Below the pieces are notes generated by a model. The model did no database searches. It was not told the origin of the DNA and saw only the letters and a list, made by a program, of their open reading frames with translations. The translations under genes were made by a program, and so were the position numbers. A stretch of DNA of 64,000 bases, from contig CAJNDS010002115.1 of assembly GCA_905221605.1 (NCBI GenBank), positions 375,501 through 439,500 of the forward strand, written 5' to 3'. Below, piece by piece: positions 9,831-18,945 of this stretch (positions are counted from its first letter, which is position 1; the number at the start of each line of letters is the position of its first letter). This DNA comes from Symbiodinium natans (Eukaryota > Sar > Dinophyceae > Suessiales > Symbiodiniaceae).

Positions 9831-10280
9831 GAGGCTCTTCTGCGCCTCGCACCACCAGGAGGGACTGCAACGTGCTCGAACGGGGTTCACAATTCCCAAA
9901 CGCTTAAGCTTTTGGGATGTTTCAGGGGTCCCGGCATGTAGGAGAGTGAGAGAGAGAGAGAGAGATATATATATATATATATGTGTATAATGTACATGTA
10001 TTGTTTGGGCTTCAGAACAACCCCGAAACCCAGAACCTGTTGGGGCTTGAGACCGCGGAAGATGAACCGTCCTGCTACCAGGCCCCGTCTGAACCCTGAC
10101 TCTTAAACCCTAGACCCGCAGAAGACCCGAAACCCTAAACCCCCATTTTTCTGCTGCCCCTCGGTAGCCTGCACCCTGAAGTGCATGGTTCGGACATAGC
10201 CCCGGAAGGTCGAATCGCGACTTTCTCTCCCCTTTTGGCGGTGTAGGGCTTAGGGCTTATAGGGTGCAGGGTCCCTAAAC

Positions 10281-10374
10281 CCCAAACCCTAAATACCCTA
10301 AATACCCTAAATACCCTAAATACCCTAAATACCCTAAATACCCCAAATACCCTAAATACCCTAAATCCTAAATT
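10281..10374 (-). repeat. Nonamer variant array, CCCTAAATA
   Basis: About nine copies of a 9-bp unit made from the heptamer plus TA, preceded by ordinary heptamers. In translation it gives FRV repeats on the - strand, an artefact ORF. Confidence 0.93.
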
Positions 10375-10763
10375 TAGGGCTATTATAGGGTTCGAAGAGT
10401 ACCCTCGCAAGCGTGGCAGGATCCTACGTGGTGCGCGTGGCCCATGAGCAGAGAGGCACCTAAGCTGACTACAAGGTAGGGTTTAGGGTTTAGGGTTTAG
10501 GGTTTAGGTAGGCCCTTGAGATATTGTATATCTTCCCCTTACTGGGTTTAGGAGGATCCTAGCTAGGAATATGTTGCAGAGGCCTGGAATGGGCCACCCG
10601 AGTCTGACTTGTCGCCCTTGCGAAGAGAGCCTGCTACGCCCACTATGACTTTTGGGCACGGATGAATCTGGAAGCTTTCTCTGGTCAAGAGTGAACTGGG
10701 CAAGTCCAGCGAGGGAGAGCGACTTAGGAGGGGATACCTGCTTCGGCCGCCCCAAGCCGGATA

Positions 10764-10970
10764 GTGACACATAAGGGATATCTCTTTGCAGCGTTAGTTC
10801 ACGGGGTTTTGATGCTGTGGCACTTGCAGGAAATGAGAAGCTCTCTCACTACCTATGGAGAGAAAGGACTCCCTCATCTCCTTCCCTACTCTTCCTTCAT
10901 CTATTCCTTTTGTCGCTTCTGCTCCTTTCTTGGGCGTCATGAAAGAGAGGAGGACAGGCAAGATAATTAA
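10764..10970 (+). CDS. Small ORF, function unknown
   Basis: A 68-codon ORF reads GVLMLWHLQEMRSSLTTYGE in its middle and ends with a charged tail. Two other ORFs overlap it, one in another + frame (10855-11049) and one antisense (10794-11036). No family recognised. Confidence 0.22.
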   Translation: MTHKGYLFAALVHGVLMLWHLQEMRSSLTTYGEKGLPHLLPYSSFIYSFCRFCSFLGRHEREEDRQDN

Positions 10971-11082
10971 GATAAAACGGCACGCGTTTTCGTCATCGTT
11001 CCGCAGTGCCATCCTCGGTTCAGGGGGCAGCTTCAAGCGGGTAGTTTAGGGTTTAGGGTTTGGGGTTTAGGGTTTGGGGTTT

Positions 11083-11190
11083 CGGACAGATACTGGAACC
11101 ACCGGGACCTATGGGGCCTTGAGGATTCAGGTATCTGCAGGGTTGGCTGGGGCGGGCACGCTTGAAATCAAAAGTGGCAGGCTCTCTTGT
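11083..11190 (+). CDS. Coding-like island after a G-strand array
   Basis: The frame reads TDTGTTGTYGALRIQVSAGL, then AGAGTLEIKSGRLSCL. It is Gly/Thr-rich with alternating hydrophobics, suggestive of beta structure. Function unknown. The heptamer array at 11043-11083 abuts it upstream. Confidence 0.27.
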
Positions 11191-11507
11191 TTGTTTTTTT
11201 TTTCGGCTTTAGGGTCTAGGGTTAGGGTTTAGGGCCTTCTAAGAGGAGAAGGACAGTCTTACCGTCAACAAACGCCCACGCCTACGCACACGCCAACATG
11301 CACCAACCACAAACGAAAAACAACAAGCGCAGGAGTTAAGTATTCTTATGTTAAAAAAAGAATTAAGCAACCATATGTTAATAAGAGAATGTACCCTAAA
11401 ACCCTGAACCCTAGACCCTAAACCCTAGTATAGATGTTGTATACCAATACTCAGAGTACAAGGTCGTAGAATGCCAATAGTAAGAATACCAGCGCTGCAG
11501 TTGAGGC

Positions 11508-11693
11508 TTGAAAGTGGAGGGCAATTGCCTGGAGGTGGTCGTGGAGCCCTGGCAGCTGGGGGATGAATCGGGCGTCAAGAAGGCCGAGCTGGGAAGCTTA
11601 ACTCTAGGCGGCCTGCCCAGTAGTGGCGGCGCCCTTGCGCGATTGACAGGGGTAAAAAGGGGTCGCTTAGCCAACTTCTTTTTTTCAGTCGCT
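11508..11693 (+). CDS. Coding-like island, function unknown
   Basis: An open frame after a stop at about 11502 reads KVEGNCLEVVVEPWQLGDES, then GVKKAELGSL and a Gly/Leu-rich run. It ends where the CTTAGC repeat cluster starts. An antisense ORF (11411-11674) overlaps. No family recognised. Confidence 0.3.
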
Positions 11694-11730
11694 TAGCACG
11701 CTCAAAAACATGATCGCTTAGCACGCTGAT
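11667..11730 (+). repeat. GATCGCTTAGC repeat cluster, left side
   Basis: Three units of (T)GATCGCTTAGCACGC-type sequence. The inverse orientation occurs on the other side of the heptamer array, at 12180-12280. Confidence 0.75.
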
Positions 11731-11763
11731 TTTTGGAGCTCTTGTACCCCTTCAACCCCCAAA

Positions 11764-12158
11764 ACGTAAACCCAAAGCCTAAACCCCTAAAGGAAACCCT
11801 AAACCCTAAAAAGTAAGAGAAGCCCTAAACCCTAAACCCTAAACCCTAAACCCTAAACCCTAAACCCTAAACCCTAAACCCTAAACCCTAAACCCTAAAC
11901 CCTAAACCCAAAGCCTAAACCCAACAAAAAACTAACAGCCCTAAACCCTGAAGCCTAAACCCTAAACCCCAAACCCGAAACCCTAAACCCTAAACCCTAA
12001 ACTCTAAACCCCAAACCCCAAACCCTAAACCCTAAACCCCAAACCCTAAACCCTAAACCCTGAAAGGTAAGAGAAGCCCTAAACCCTAAACCCTTAACCC
12101 TAAACCCTAAACCCTAAACCCCAAACCCCAAACCCTAAACCCTAAACCGTAAAGCCAA
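11764..12158 (-). repeat. Largest heptamer array (about 395 bp)
   Basis: CCCTAAA units with many variants. The interruption AAGTAAGAGAAGCCCTAAAC at about 11811 recurs at about 12066 in nearly the same form, showing a segmental duplication of about 254 bp inside the array. Confidence 0.95.
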
Positions 12159-12179
12159 AACCTAGCCTGAAAGCTAGAG

Positions 12180-12280
12180 TTGGCTAAGTGATCGTAAGAA
12201 TGTTTGCTAAGTGATCGCAAACCATTTGGTTTCCCGATTGGCCAAGTGATCGCGTTCTGGGTTTGCTAAGTGACGCGGGT
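12180..12280 (-). repeat. GCTAAGTGATCG repeat cluster, right side
   Basis: Four units of GCTAAGTGATCG or a variant, the inverse of the units at 11667-11730. Together they flank the heptamer array as inverted repeats. Confidence 0.75.
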
Positions 12281-12297
12281 TCCTTGACAGGTGGCAC

Positions 12298-12516
12298 TGA
12301 GCGAGAGAGAGGCAGACAGACAGACAGAGAGAGACAGAGAGAGACAGAGAGAGACAGAGAGAGACAGAGAGAGACAGAGAGAGACAGAGAGAGACAGAGA
12401 GAGACAGAGAGAGACAGAGAGAGACAGAGAGACAGAGAGAGAGAGAGAGAGAGCGAGCGAGAGAGAGACAGAAAGAGGACAGAGAGAGACAGAGAGAGAC
12501 AGAGAGACAGAGAGAC

Positions 12517-12547
<31 letters not shown>

Positions 12548-12608
12548 CAGAAAGAGGACAGAGAGAGAGACAGAGAGAAGGAGACAGAGAGAGAGGGAGG
12601 GAGAGGGG
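12298..12608 (+). repeat. (GAGAGACAGA)n microsatellite
   Basis: A 10-bp GA-rich unit repeated about 15 times, then degenerate GA-rich sequence. The four overlapping ORFs here (Arg/Glu or Ser/Leu repeats) are artefacts of it. Confidence 0.95.
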
Positions 12609-12879
12609 GAGGGTTGGCTCTGCACTCGGGGGCTTCTTCTTGTGCTGCCCTTCGTGGCAGTTTTTAGCACAATTGCATGCCCAAGGCTCCCCTAACAGGG
12701 GCCCTTGCTCCAAACCTCTTGAGTGAAGCTGAGAATCCAATGATTTATTTCAGATTTAAGGTTTAGGGTTTAGGGTTTAGGCTTATCCCATGCCCTGCTA
12801 TGTCCCAGCCAACTCAAGCAAGTTGCGCCGGACCTCACCGGAACTCTTCAGCATACCTCGGGCCTTAGGGATTGGACCC

Positions 12880-13170
12880 CAAAAACCTTAAACCCCAAAC
12901 CTTAAAGCCTAAAAACCTTAAACCCTAAACCCTAAAAGCCTTAAACCCTAAACCCTAAAGACCCAACCCCAAAAACCTTTAAACCCTGAACCCCAAAAAC
13001 CTTTAAACCCTGAACCCCAGAAACCTTTAAACCCTGAACCCCAAAAAACCTTAAACCCACAGACCGCCATCAACCAGATTCACAACCTTAAACCCTAAAC
13101 CCAAAAAAGATTTAGACCCTAAACCCTAGAAACCCTAAAGACCTTAAGCCCTAAACCCCTAAAAAATACC
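12880..13170 (-). repeat. Degenerate CCCTAAA/CCTTAAA field
   Basis: Strongly diverged heptamers with AACCTTTAAACCCTGAACCC subrepeats. It contains the upstream copy of the duplicated exon edge at 13051-13084. Confidence 0.8.
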
Positions 13171-13182
13171 TTAAGCCCACAG

Positions 13183-13299
13183 ACCGCCATCAACCAGATT
13201 CAGAACCAGGCGCTGCGCCGAACCGCTGATGCCCTCCTCCAACATCTTCCGCTGAGACGCGACGTGCAGCTTCCTAGACTGAAGAAGCAGGGCTTCTAG
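13183..13299 (+). CDS. Possible terminal exon with a duplicated 5' edge
   Basis: After CCCACAG (ends 13182) the frame reads TAINQIQNQALRRTADALLQ, then HLPLRRDVQLPRLKKQGF, and stops at TAG 13297-13299: 38 codons, amphipathic. The 34 bases spanning the acceptor and exon start (13171-13204) occur almost unchanged at 13051-13084, exactly 120 bp upstream, with degenerate CCCTAAA sequence between. Function unknown. Confidence 0.42.
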   Translation, partial: TAINQIQNQALRRTADALLQHLPLRRDVQLPRLKKQGF

Positions 13300-13373
13300 C
13301 TGGGGCGACCCTAAAGGGAAGGGTTTAGGGTTCAGGCTTTAGGGTTTAGGTTTTAGGGTTTAGGGCCCAAAAA

Positions 13374-13631
13374 ATGTCCACCCCTTCTAGCTTCGGTTTA
13401 GTGGTTGTTGAAGGGCCTTGGTCGCTGATGGTTTGGACCCAGGTTTGCACGGCTAGTTGCGGGATTGACGCTGTTGCGATTTGGGAAGCGACTTTCGATG
13501 ATGCTTTGAGTTTGCTCATTGTTGAACATACAGGCCGAATCCTACCAAGTATAGAAACTTATATGAAGCGTCTCGCATATCGCTCTTGTGAAGGTTCTTT
13601 AACAGGTAGTGGTTCTACAAGGATTGACTGA
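13374..13631 (+). CDS. 85-codon ORF, function unknown
   Basis: The ORF starts just 3' of a G-strand array and reads GIDAVAIWEATFDDALSLLI, then VEHTGRILPSIETYMKRL. It has good amphipathic character without simple repeats. No family is recognised. Confidence 0.33.
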   Translation: MSTPSSFGLVVVEGPWSLMVWTQVCTASCGIDAVAIWEATFDDALSLLIVEHTGRILPSIETYMKRLAYRSCEGSLTGSGSTRID

Positions 13632-13682
13632 ACGACAGATGCGAAGAAGTACAGCCTTGGCTTGCTAACTTCATAATCTCGC

Positions 13683-14189
13683 TTATTGGTGTTTATTCGT
13701 TGCTAAGAAGGAATCACCGATGACCTTGCGTGCCGTGAACAGTTTGAAGATTATCAAACTAGAATCATGATTCGGTTTGTTGTTCAAGGAAAGCTGTCGC
13801 ACCTGGTTGTCTGACAGTTGCGCGCTGATCTTTAATGCGCTTTGTAAGGAGCTTTGTAAGGAGCGAAGAGGAGAAGGGAAACACTGCCTTGGTCTTGCAA
13901 AAACCCTCTTGATCAACACAGGACTCTTGATGTAGTTCACGAGGCTCCCCGCAACTATTTTGAGCCTATTGGATGGCATCGTCTGGACAGTGCCGGGTTC
14001 TTTTTCTGCAGCACTGTGAATATTTATTTCATATTGTTTAACTGTGTTGGCGTGAGGATGCGAATAACCCATGAACTCAAAAACACGAAGCGAAATTAGA
14101 AGAGGAATAATCAACCGGATTGACAACTGCAACAACTTTGGCTTGCAAGTCCTTGTATAGGTACCCACAACGTTTGCCTTAGCACACAT
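13683..14189 (-). CDS. 168-codon antisense ORF, doubtful
   Basis: The second-longest non-repetitive ORF in the window, reading LLQLSIRLIIPLLISLRVFE near its N terminus and mixed composition after. Short open frames on the + strand overlap it, and all well-supported exons elsewhere are on +. No domain recognised. Confidence 0.25.
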   Translation of the reverse strand: MCAKANVVGTYTRTCKPKLLQLSIRLIIPLLISLRVFEFMGYSHPHANTVKQYEINIHSAAEKEPGTVQTMPSNRLKIVAGSLVNYIKSPVLIKRVFARPRQCFPSPLRSLQSSLQSALKISAQLSDNQVRQLSLNNKPNHDSSLIIFKLFTARKVIGDSFLATNKHQ

Positions 14190-14213
14190 AAGGAATCGCA
14201 GGGGGCATGTGAA

Positions 14214-14273
14214 CCCCCGCCCCCCCCTCCCCCCCCCCTCTCCCCCGTCCCCCCCCCTCCCTCCCCCCCCTCC
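14214..14273. repeat. Poly-C rich tract
   Basis: Runs of 7-9 C separated by single T or G. A pyrimidine-rich TTTC field follows (14307-14375), and a second C run at about 14491-14508. Confidence 0.9.
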
Positions 14274-14979
14274 ACATGATGGGTTTCAACAAGTTTCAAA
14301 TTGATATAGTTTTTTTTTTCGTTCGTTTTTTCTTGCTTTGTTCTTTCTTTCTTTATTTCTTTCTGTATTTCTGCTTTCTTTATTGTTCTCTAACAGCCCA
14401 CACCGAGGGTGGAGAAATAACAATAACAATGCCATCCACCCCCCCTCTCCCACGGATCCGTGCACTCGTATCTCCCACAAGATAATGATCTCCCCCCCCC
14501 CCCCCCCCTCCGCTCCTTAAAAAACAAAACTCGCATGTGCCCTCTGATTTCGGGCCGCACGTTCAAAGCACTTTGTTTCACGATGTTTTGAGGCAGTCAA
14601 CGCAAGGCAACCCTGGAAAGTGTAGAAACCCTCGCCTTGAGGTCCGGGAAAAAATGTGAAAATCCAAGGCCGACATTCTTTTTTTGTCTCCGTGGCGCGC
14701 AGCCACTCGCACGCACGGGTAACCGTGTGGACATCGATGCGGTGGCCATTCGCATGCACTGGTAACATGGACATGATCATCGTGCGGACATGCCCTCTAA
14801 GAGTAGTTTCGTGGTCTCTTATTATGGTCCCTTACGTCTTTAAAGGTTTGAAGCATGGGCCCTTGGGTTTTAATTTATAGGGTATGTAAGCTGTTTTTTT
14901 TTGTTTTAAGGGGTCCCTTTTTAGGGCCCGGCCTAAAAACCATGTAACTCCCTAGATATGTAGACTGTCTTCTCAACAG

Positions 14980-15089
14980 CGCCGCCAGGGAATCCCTGTA
15001 AACCTCAAGAACCAGAGTGACAGGAGGATCGCCTGGACAGCCAAAAAGCTCTTTCTATCTGTTTCTGTTCTTACTGACGCGACTTGGTT
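14980..15089 (+). CDS. Exon with consensus acceptor and donor, function unknown
   Basis: The best-delimited unassigned exon. A pyrimidine-rich CTGTCTTCTCAACAG ends at 14979, and a perfect GTAAGT donor starts at 15090. Between them the frame reads RRQGIPVNLKNQSDRRIAWT, then AKKLFLSVSVLTDATW, leaving two bases of a codon. The intron downstream includes a 25-base A run (15192-15216). No family recognised. Confidence 0.5.
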
Positions 15090-15184
15090 GTAAGTCGGCT
15101 TACTTTGGTTCATTTCCAACACTTTAAAGTAACTCTTAAGATATGGGGTTTCCCAAAATAGGGGTACGCTTTCATACCCCAAGT

Positions 15185-15219
<35 letters not shown>

Positions 15220-15477
15220 TTTTCGGAAACCCCCAGGAAAAAGGTAACAGGTTGTAAGCCGAGAGACAGTTGACCCTCCAGCGTAGCTGAGGCAGACACT
15301 GCTCTGCTTCCCAGCGGATGGTGACGTGCCATGGTGCAAGTGATGAATTGCTTCTTAGGGGCTGTAGGTCTGGAAGCTGGGCGAGTTTGTGTCGTTGGTG
15401 TGTGATCTCAGGGTTCATGACGCAGTGAGTCAAGGCTTGAGATCGTGTGGGATGTGTGGCTTAGAGTCTCAGGCGTA

Positions 15478-15710
15478 GGTTTTGCCTTGGCCCGAGCTGT
15501 ACAAGGGAGCCTTCATGAAAGTTGGAATTGCAATGCCGATTCGGACAGAGAACCATCATCGATCCCTCCCTGATCCCGCCCTCCTCCATAGGCGTTTGCA
15601 TTTATGGCTTTCGGGCTTTCCAGCCCCTATGGCCAAGGCCTTGGCTGAGGTTGGCATGAGCAAGGAGAAGTGGGCCACCTGGCTCGAAACTTTGATAGCC
15701 AAAGGTTCTG
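15478..15710 (+). CDS. Coding-like exon candidate
   Basis: After GGCGTAG, an open frame runs about 75 codons and ends with MAKALAEVGMSKEKWATWLE, then TLIAKG. The VGMSKEKW segment recalls the turn of an mTERF repeat, but the rest does not clearly fit. A donor may lie at AAAG|GTTCTG (about 15706), and a similar AG|GTCCTG occurs at about 15820, after a C-strand array. Confidence 0.35.
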
Positions 15711-15722
15711 CAGAGAACTCCC

Positions 15723-15810
15723 CCCAAACCCTAAACCCTAAAACCCGAAACCCCCTAAACCCTAAACCCTAAACCCTAAAACCCTAAACCCGAAACCCCC
15801 TAAACCCTAA
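15723..15810 (-). repeat. Heptamer array, CCCTAAA orientation
   Basis: A 45-bp segment (ACCCGAAACCCCCTAAACCC and neighbours) is itself duplicated. A short coding-like island (15819-15870) and a G-strand array (15876-15951) follow. Confidence 0.92.
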
Positions 15811-16566
15811 ACATCCCTATAGGTCCTGCAAGTTTTTCACGCCTTGCGACACAACATGGCAGCCCAAGATGGTTGTTTAGGGTTTCAGGGTTTTGGGTTT
15901 TGGGTTTTGGGTTTAGGGATTAGGGTTTAGGGATTAGGGATGAGGGTTTAGGATCTTGGCCTCTGGCCGTTAGCCTTGCGGCTTGATGTGATTTTGGTTT
16001 TTTCCGGTTTGTGCCGCTGGAAACCTTCCCAAAATAGAAGTTGCTTGGACCCCTGCTGACGGGGCTGCTCCAGCTGGGTCTGGGCAGTACCCCCCACCCC
16101 CCCATCTTGCTGTTAATCAGGAGAGCGATGAAATGTCAGAGCCCTTTCGGATGGTTGTTTGTCTGGGCGTCCGTGCGTCCTGGACTTTGCGTTCTGTTTT
16201 GTTCACCACACCGGGGCACAGAGAGCCTGAACTGGCAGGGGGGTATACATATTGCACTAGATAGGTAGACAGATGCTACATCAGCGGCAGATTGATCAAG
16301 AACTAGCTGGAGCGGTACTTGTCTGGAATGTCTGCAGCCTGTTTAGGCATGTCACTGCAGAGGCAGCAGTTCCACTAGAAACAGGCAGCCGTAGATTGCA
16401 CATGAGATGACGAACCTAAGTCGCAGCTTAAACACCTCCAAACCCATATCACAAGACCTCTGAATGGAGAGTGGAAGGCTTCAATACCCTTGTCGAACCA
16501 TCTCTGTCCCTAAGCCTTCAGCGCCCTAAACCCTAAACCCCAAACCCTCCCAAGACCGAAGGCAAG

Positions 16567-16609
16567 GATCCTCCAGGAGCATCCGCACATCGTGGGCTAC
16601 AACCTCTCC
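16567..16609 (+). CDS. Isolated mTERF-like exon
   Basis: Following the acceptor GGCAAG, the frame reads ILQEHPHIVGYNLS and stops at a GTAGGA donor (16610). His-Pro-His-Ile-x-Gly-Tyr is a strong mTERF second-to-third helix signature. A C-strand array lies upstream (to about 16547) and a G-strand array begins at 16633. It could be an early exon of the gene at 22.9-32.1 kb, with an unseen tiny exon between, or part of a separate family member. Confidence 0.5.
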
Positions 16610-16632
16610 GTAGGAGCTTTGTCACATCCATG

Positions 16633-16684
16633 GGTTTAGGGTTTAGGGTTTCGGGTTTAGGGTTTAGGGTTTAGGGTTTAGGGC
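16633..16684 (+). repeat. Heptamer array, TTTAGGG orientation
   Basis: About seven units, beginning 24 bp after the mTERF-like exon at 16567-16609. Confidence 0.93.
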
Positions 16685-16692
16685 CTTAAAGC

Positions 16693-16903
16693 TGCACACC
16701 CCGAAAGCCCTAAGCTGAAGTCGGGCTCTTGGGATGAGCAGATGGGAGGCAGGGTGCTTCGGTGGGATATGTGCGGTTTCCACAAAGCACGTGGGGTGCA
16801 GGGTTTCGTGGAACATCCTTCTGTCGGGAGAGGTATCAGCAGCAGCTCAGCACAACCCCTCGCACCTCCCAGCGCCCTCGCCGGTTTAGATTGTGATGGT
16901 GCC
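16693..16903 (+). CDS. Coding-like island between two arrays
   Basis: An open frame of about 70 codons reads SPKLKSGSWDEQMGGRVLRW, then DMCGFHKARGVQGFVEHPSV, then a Ser/Ala/Pro-rich end that runs into C-strand heptamers at 16902. A G-strand array ends at 16684. No family recognised. Confidence 0.32.
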
Positions 16904-17020
16904 CTAAACCCTAAACCCTAAACCTCGGCGGTGAGCTCAACGAAGCCGAGGGAACCTGGCATCTTCGGTGGAAGAGCTAGGCCGAATTAGCCGGCTCTTT
17001 GTGCTTGTATGCATTCCCAG

Positions 17021-17121
17021 AGAGCCCAATAGCCCTTAAATAAGGAATATACCTTAAATCATATTCAGGATCCCCATATGATTTAAGGTATATTCCTTAT
17101 TTAAGAGGTATTGGGCTCTTT
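17021..17121. mobile_element. Hairpin element with about 44-bp arms
   Basis: AGAGCCCAATA at the left and TATTGGGCTCT at the right, with long matching AT-rich arms (TTAAATAAGGAATATACCTT and inverse) around a short loop. One of the least diverged inverted repeats in the window, so probably recent. Confidence 0.75.
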
Positions 17122-17208
17122 GGGTTCCTTAGGCCCTGAAGGCTCACGACACCAGCAGCACCCTCACGTTCACTGTTTGAAGGTTCCCTTAATAAACTCA
17201 GCAACAAT

Positions 17209-17328
17209 AAAGGACCCTAAGGGTCCATGTACCTCATTATTATATACCTGGGCCCTAAAGTCCTTGTATAGGAGGTACTTTAAGGCCCAAGTATATACTA
17301 ATTACATACATGGACCCTTAGGGGGATA
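17209..17328. mobile_element. MITE-I, complete copy
   Basis: ACCCTAAGGGTCCATGTAC and its inverse mark the ends. A half copy lies at 24408-24473 with the same CATGTAACTAC and GGGGCCCT segments. Confidence 0.6.
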
Positions 17329-17730
17329 TGCCGAGCCCTGAAGCGGTGAGTTGAGGGTCTATACGGGGTTGGGCAGTCGGGGTGTGCAATTTAGAAGTTC
17401 ATGCAGTTGTTAGAAGTAGGGTTTTAAGTACCCTAAGTAAGGTTATAAGTATAGCTAAACCCTACTCAAGGTTGCTTTCAAGAGAAGGGCTCATAGAAGC
17501 TGCCGGTTCAAATCCAGGGGGGATGCAGTTGCTTGGTTCTTGCAGCAAACCTCAGAGCCCAAAGCCTGGAACCCAAGCCGTTGCCTTTTTTCTGTAGAAG
17601 GATTAGATTACAAGCATTTACAAGCCGTGGTGTTTGAAGTTTTGTTGGGTTTGGGGTTGTTCCATTGGGGTGCTCGCTGCTGTTCTTGATTTTTGGTTTT
17701 GTTCGGCGGGCGGGGTGGGGTGGGGGGGGG

Positions 17731-17909
17731 GGTGTGCCCACTGTGACGAAATGCACGCGCCTGCCATGGTGAACGGTGCGTTGGAGCTTGGGATGGTTCC
17801 GAAAGTGCGAGTCTTGAAGACGCAAGCTTCCTTAGAGCTGTCTGCTGCACCTGGAGGTCTATCACCTCTGCATCTTGCCAGGACTGCCTCCTTCAAGGAG
17901 TTTAGCTAG
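17731..17909 (+). CDS. Coding-like island, function unknown
   Basis: The open frame, part of a longer ORF from 17634, reads CDEMHAPAMVNGALELGMVP, then KVRVLKTQASLELSAAPGGL. It stops at 17907-17909, just before a MITE-C copy. Antisense ORFs overlap. Function unknown. Confidence 0.3.
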
Positions 17910-17910
17910 C

Positions 17911-17998
17911 TTGGGATGTTCTCCCTTATACTAGCCGCTCCTTAATGGGGACTACAATCCGGCGTATTATGATCCCTATTAAGGAGAACATACCAAAG
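17911..17998. mobile_element. MITE-C family copy
   Basis: TTGGGATGTTC at the left, CTCCTTAAT and its inverse internally, and AACATACCAAAG at the right. Other copies: 21485-21545 (half), 22324-22429, 23525-23645, 53290-53409. Confidence 0.65.
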
Positions 17999-18070
17999 TT
18001 CATGAGTTGCGTTTTTGGGCCGCTTAGAGGTTGTATAGGGTCGCCTTCAAAGGGCTTACAGGGCCTGAGG

Positions 18071-18192
18071 TCCCTAAACCCCTAAACCCCTAAACCCCTA
18101 AACCCCTAAACCGCTAAACCCCTAAACCCCTAAACCCCTAAAGCCCTAAACCCCTAAAGCCCTAAAGCCCTAAAGCCCTAAAGCCCTAAAGC
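18071..18192 (-). repeat. Octamer array CCCCTAAA changing to CCCTAAAG
   Basis: About fourteen 8-bp units. The variant changes from CCCCTAAA to AAAGCCCT along the array. Confidence 0.94.
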
Positions 18193-18339
18193 CCAAGCCC
18201 TCAACCCTACCTGCCTCAATGTTCAACCCGGAGGATCATCGCAAGGCGGCAGCAATTCCTTGGTGCCGATCCCAGAAAACCTTCCCTTAACTATATTTAA
18301 GACCAGGATTGCCTGTATTGTCTGAGAGAGGGGTTGGGA

Positions 18340-18600
18340 ATTGTTTTTGTGAATTATTTGTGATTTGCTTGTGATCGGCAAGTGTGATTTTTGTTTGAAT
18401 CAGGATTTGGCAGGTCCTGGCTATGCGATTTCGGTGTGACTTGTTTGTGATTTTTTTGTGTTTTGTTGGTGATTTATTTGTGTTTTATTTGTGATTTATT
18501 TGTTTTTTTTTGTGATTTGTTTGTGACTTGGTTTTGTGATGTTTCGGTGTTCCGTGTGTGGTGTGTGTTTTCGTTTTTTGTGATGTTATGGGTGTGTGTT
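18340..18600 (+). repeat. Degenerate TTTGTGAT repeat field
   Basis: GT- and T-rich sequence with many TTTGTGATTTG variants. The hydrophobic N-terminal parts of the overlapping ORFs derive from it. A strongly G-rich stretch follows (18630-18835). Confidence 0.7.
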
Positions 18601-18838
18601 TGGAGTATTGCACTGCCTCAACAGATCGCATGGCCCAAGAGGGGAGGGGTGGCGCGGGGGGAGGTGGGGGGGCGGTGGGGCGGGGTGCGCCATGGGTTTG
18701 GGACCCCAGACCCTTTCAAGGAACCGTGCGAGGGGGAGGGGGGGCGGGGTGCGGGGGGGCGTGGGGGGTGTTGGGGGGGTGTGGGGCGTGGGGCAGGGGC
18801 GGGCGGGGGGTGGGGGAGGGGGGGGGGGAGCGGCCGGG

Positions 18839-18945
18839 ACACTTTTTCACACTTTTTTCACACTTTTTTCACACTTGTTTCACACTTTTTTCACACTTTT
18901 TTCACACTTGTTTCACACTTTTTTCACACTTTTTTCACACTTTTA
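18839..18945 (+). repeat. (TTTTTTCACAC)n minisatellite
   Basis: About nine 11-bp units with TTGTTTCACAC variants. Inverted single copies sit at about 19018-19040 and 19076-19100, both ending in GTGTC(C)CGG or GTGTTCCGG, and looser copies at 19470-19590. Confidence 0.9.

Noticed and set aside
12207-12740. ORF of 177 codons, Ser/Leu-rich, and Arg/Glu-rich partners
   Set aside because: All frames through the GA-rich microsatellite are open; composition is that of the repeat. A short hydrophobic end (GLLLVLPFVAVFSTIA) on + is intriguing but unsupported.
17440-17530. Possible tRNA gene from the B-box-like GGTTCAAATCC at 17508
   Set aside because: The T-stem pairs poorly, there is no A box at the right distance and no acceptor stem; a coding-like frame overlaps.
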